Shown here piece by piece: positions 63,425 to 64,000 of a DNA stretch of 64,000 bases. Within the stretch, counting starts at the first letter, position 1. Each line of letters opens with the position of its first letter. Source of the DNA: Marinobacter nanhaiticus D15-8W (GTDB taxonomy: Bacteria > Pseudomonadota > Gammaproteobacteria > Pseudomonadales > Oleiphilaceae); NCBI RefSeq assembly GCF_036511935.1, contig NZ_AP028878.1, positions 3,968,001-4,032,000 of the forward strand. Direction: 5' to 3'. Below the pieces are notes generated by a model, which saw only the letters and a list, made by a program, of their open reading frames with translations, did no database searches and was not told the DNA's origin. The translations under genes were made by a program, and so were the position numbers.

Positions 63425-64000
63425 CGGTACCGCCGGCCTCCACTGATTTATCGGAACCTGCCCTATCGGCACCCGCGTTCCCGGCGACCACGGGTTCGTC
63501 ATTGTCCTGGTTCAGTTCAAGCAGCCAGGCGTCGAACATCGCCCGCGCCACGGGCGCTGCCGTGCCACTGCCGCTACCGCCGTTTTCCACGATCACCGCC
63601 ACCGCGATCTGAGGCTCCTCAGCAGGGGCAAAACCGACAAACAGGGCGTGATCCCTCAGGCGCTCGCGAATTTCGTCGGCATCGTATTCTTCATCCTCGG
63701 CCAGGCTGAACACCTGGGCCGTACCGGTCTTGCCGGCAAAACGATAGGGTGCGTCCTTACCCACCGCGCGAGCCGTTCCGTTCGGCCCGTGAACCACCGC
63801 TTCCATAGAGTCAATGACATAGTCCCAATCAGCTTCGCGCTTGAGCGCCAGATCCTGGTGGCTCTCATCGGGCAAGACCTCGTCGGTTGCTTCAGGGCCA
63901 ACCACTTCTCTAAGCATTCGCGGTTCATGCCAAACTCCGTGATTAGCCAATACCGCAGTAGCCGTGGCCAATTGCAACGGCGTGGCGAGCACGAACCCCT
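63417..64000 (-). CDS. mrdA: Penicillin-binding protein 2 (C-terminal part)
   Basis: The last 193 residues of a class B transpeptidase; the gene continues past the right edge. FAGKTGTAQVFSLAEDEEYD holds the K-T-G active-site motif, and GFVLATPLQLATATAVLANH and HALFVGFAPAEEPQIAVAVI are family blocks. The SxxK serine is outside the window. It overlaps rodA, its SEDS partner. Confidence 0.95.
   Translation of the reverse strand, partial: GFVLATPLQLATATAVLANHGVWHEPRMLREVVGPEATDEVLPDESHQDLALKREADWDYVIDSMEAVVHGPNGTARAVGKDAPYRFAGKTGTAQVFSLAEDEEYDADEIRERLRDHALFVGFAPAEEPQIAVAVIVENGGSGSGTAAPVARAMFDAWLLELNQDNDEPVVAGNAGADRAGSDKSVEAGGTDG

Noticed and set aside
1..64000. CRISPR array, insertion sequence or prophage
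   Set aside because: No regularly spaced repeats, transposase, integrase or phage structural genes were seen.

Overview
The window looks like chromosomal DNA of a marine gammaproteobacterium, most likely Marinobacter or a close relative. The evidence is gene content and order: a PvdA/PvdE/PvdS-type siderophore locus with a fatty acyl-AMP ligase start module (as expected for acylated peptide siderophores such as marinobactins), an Anr/Fnr regulator beside fabB, the rpsF-rpsR-DUF2232-rplI operon, and a classical mrdA-rodA-mltB-rlpA-dacA-ybeD-lipB cell-elongation cluster. No sequence search was run, so the genus is an inference.

Layout. (1) 1-4950, minus strand: iron-regulated siderophore genes. 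These are the start of a PvdL-like synthetase, ornithine N5-monooxygenase, a cyclic-peptide-type ABC exporter and an ECF sigma factor, with one perfect and one weaker Fur box. REP-like inverted elements lie between the two transcription units. (2) 5093-5220: tRNA-Met(CAT) and its terminator. (3) 5220-14300: an accessory, patchy and partly A+T-rich region. It holds a five-hairpin element, gene fragments, a PD-(D/E)XK/SEC-C nuclease gene broken by two -1 frameshifts in A-runs, small membrane and basic proteins, two PEP-CTERM surface proteins and a Crp-family regulator. It resembles an island next to the tRNA, but no integrase or attachment repeat was found. (4) 14400-18700: a PACE-family efflux protein, a glycosyltransferase-like protein facing a lipopolysaccharide-kinase-like protein, and a PAS-GAF-GGDEF protein whose catalytic motif is lost while the c-di-GMP I-site is kept. 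(5) 18950-29130: a one-carbon module. It contains a DmdA/GcvT-family methyltransferase, a MetF-like reductase, formate-THF ligase, a GbdR-like regulator, a dimethylglycine/sarcosine dehydrogenase-like flavoprotein, and Crp- and LysR-type regulators. Together these could strip methyl groups from a methylated compound onto tetrahydrofolate and oxidise them to formate. The substrate is not evident.

(6) 29250-43720: mostly housekeeping genes: lipA, a fructosamine-kinase-like gene, fabB, anr, alr, dnaB, the rplI-rpsR-rpsF operon, rlmB, rnr and tRNA-Leu(CAG). (7) 43870-57830: a large lipoprotein, acyl-CoA dehydrogenase, a DUF815 ATPase, ubiX, mpl, a probable PPi-dependent phosphofructokinase, glutaredoxin, a chemoreceptor, YqaA, an ABC1/UbiB-family kinase and an intact diguanylate cyclase. 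(8) 57890-64000: lipB, ybeD, dacA, rlpA, mltB, rodA and the C-terminal part of mrdA, all on the minus strand, forming the peptidoglycan elongation and septum-processing operon.

Many start codons were moved inward from the longest reading frame where a Shine-Dalgarno sequence or family length supported it; each case is stated in the entry.
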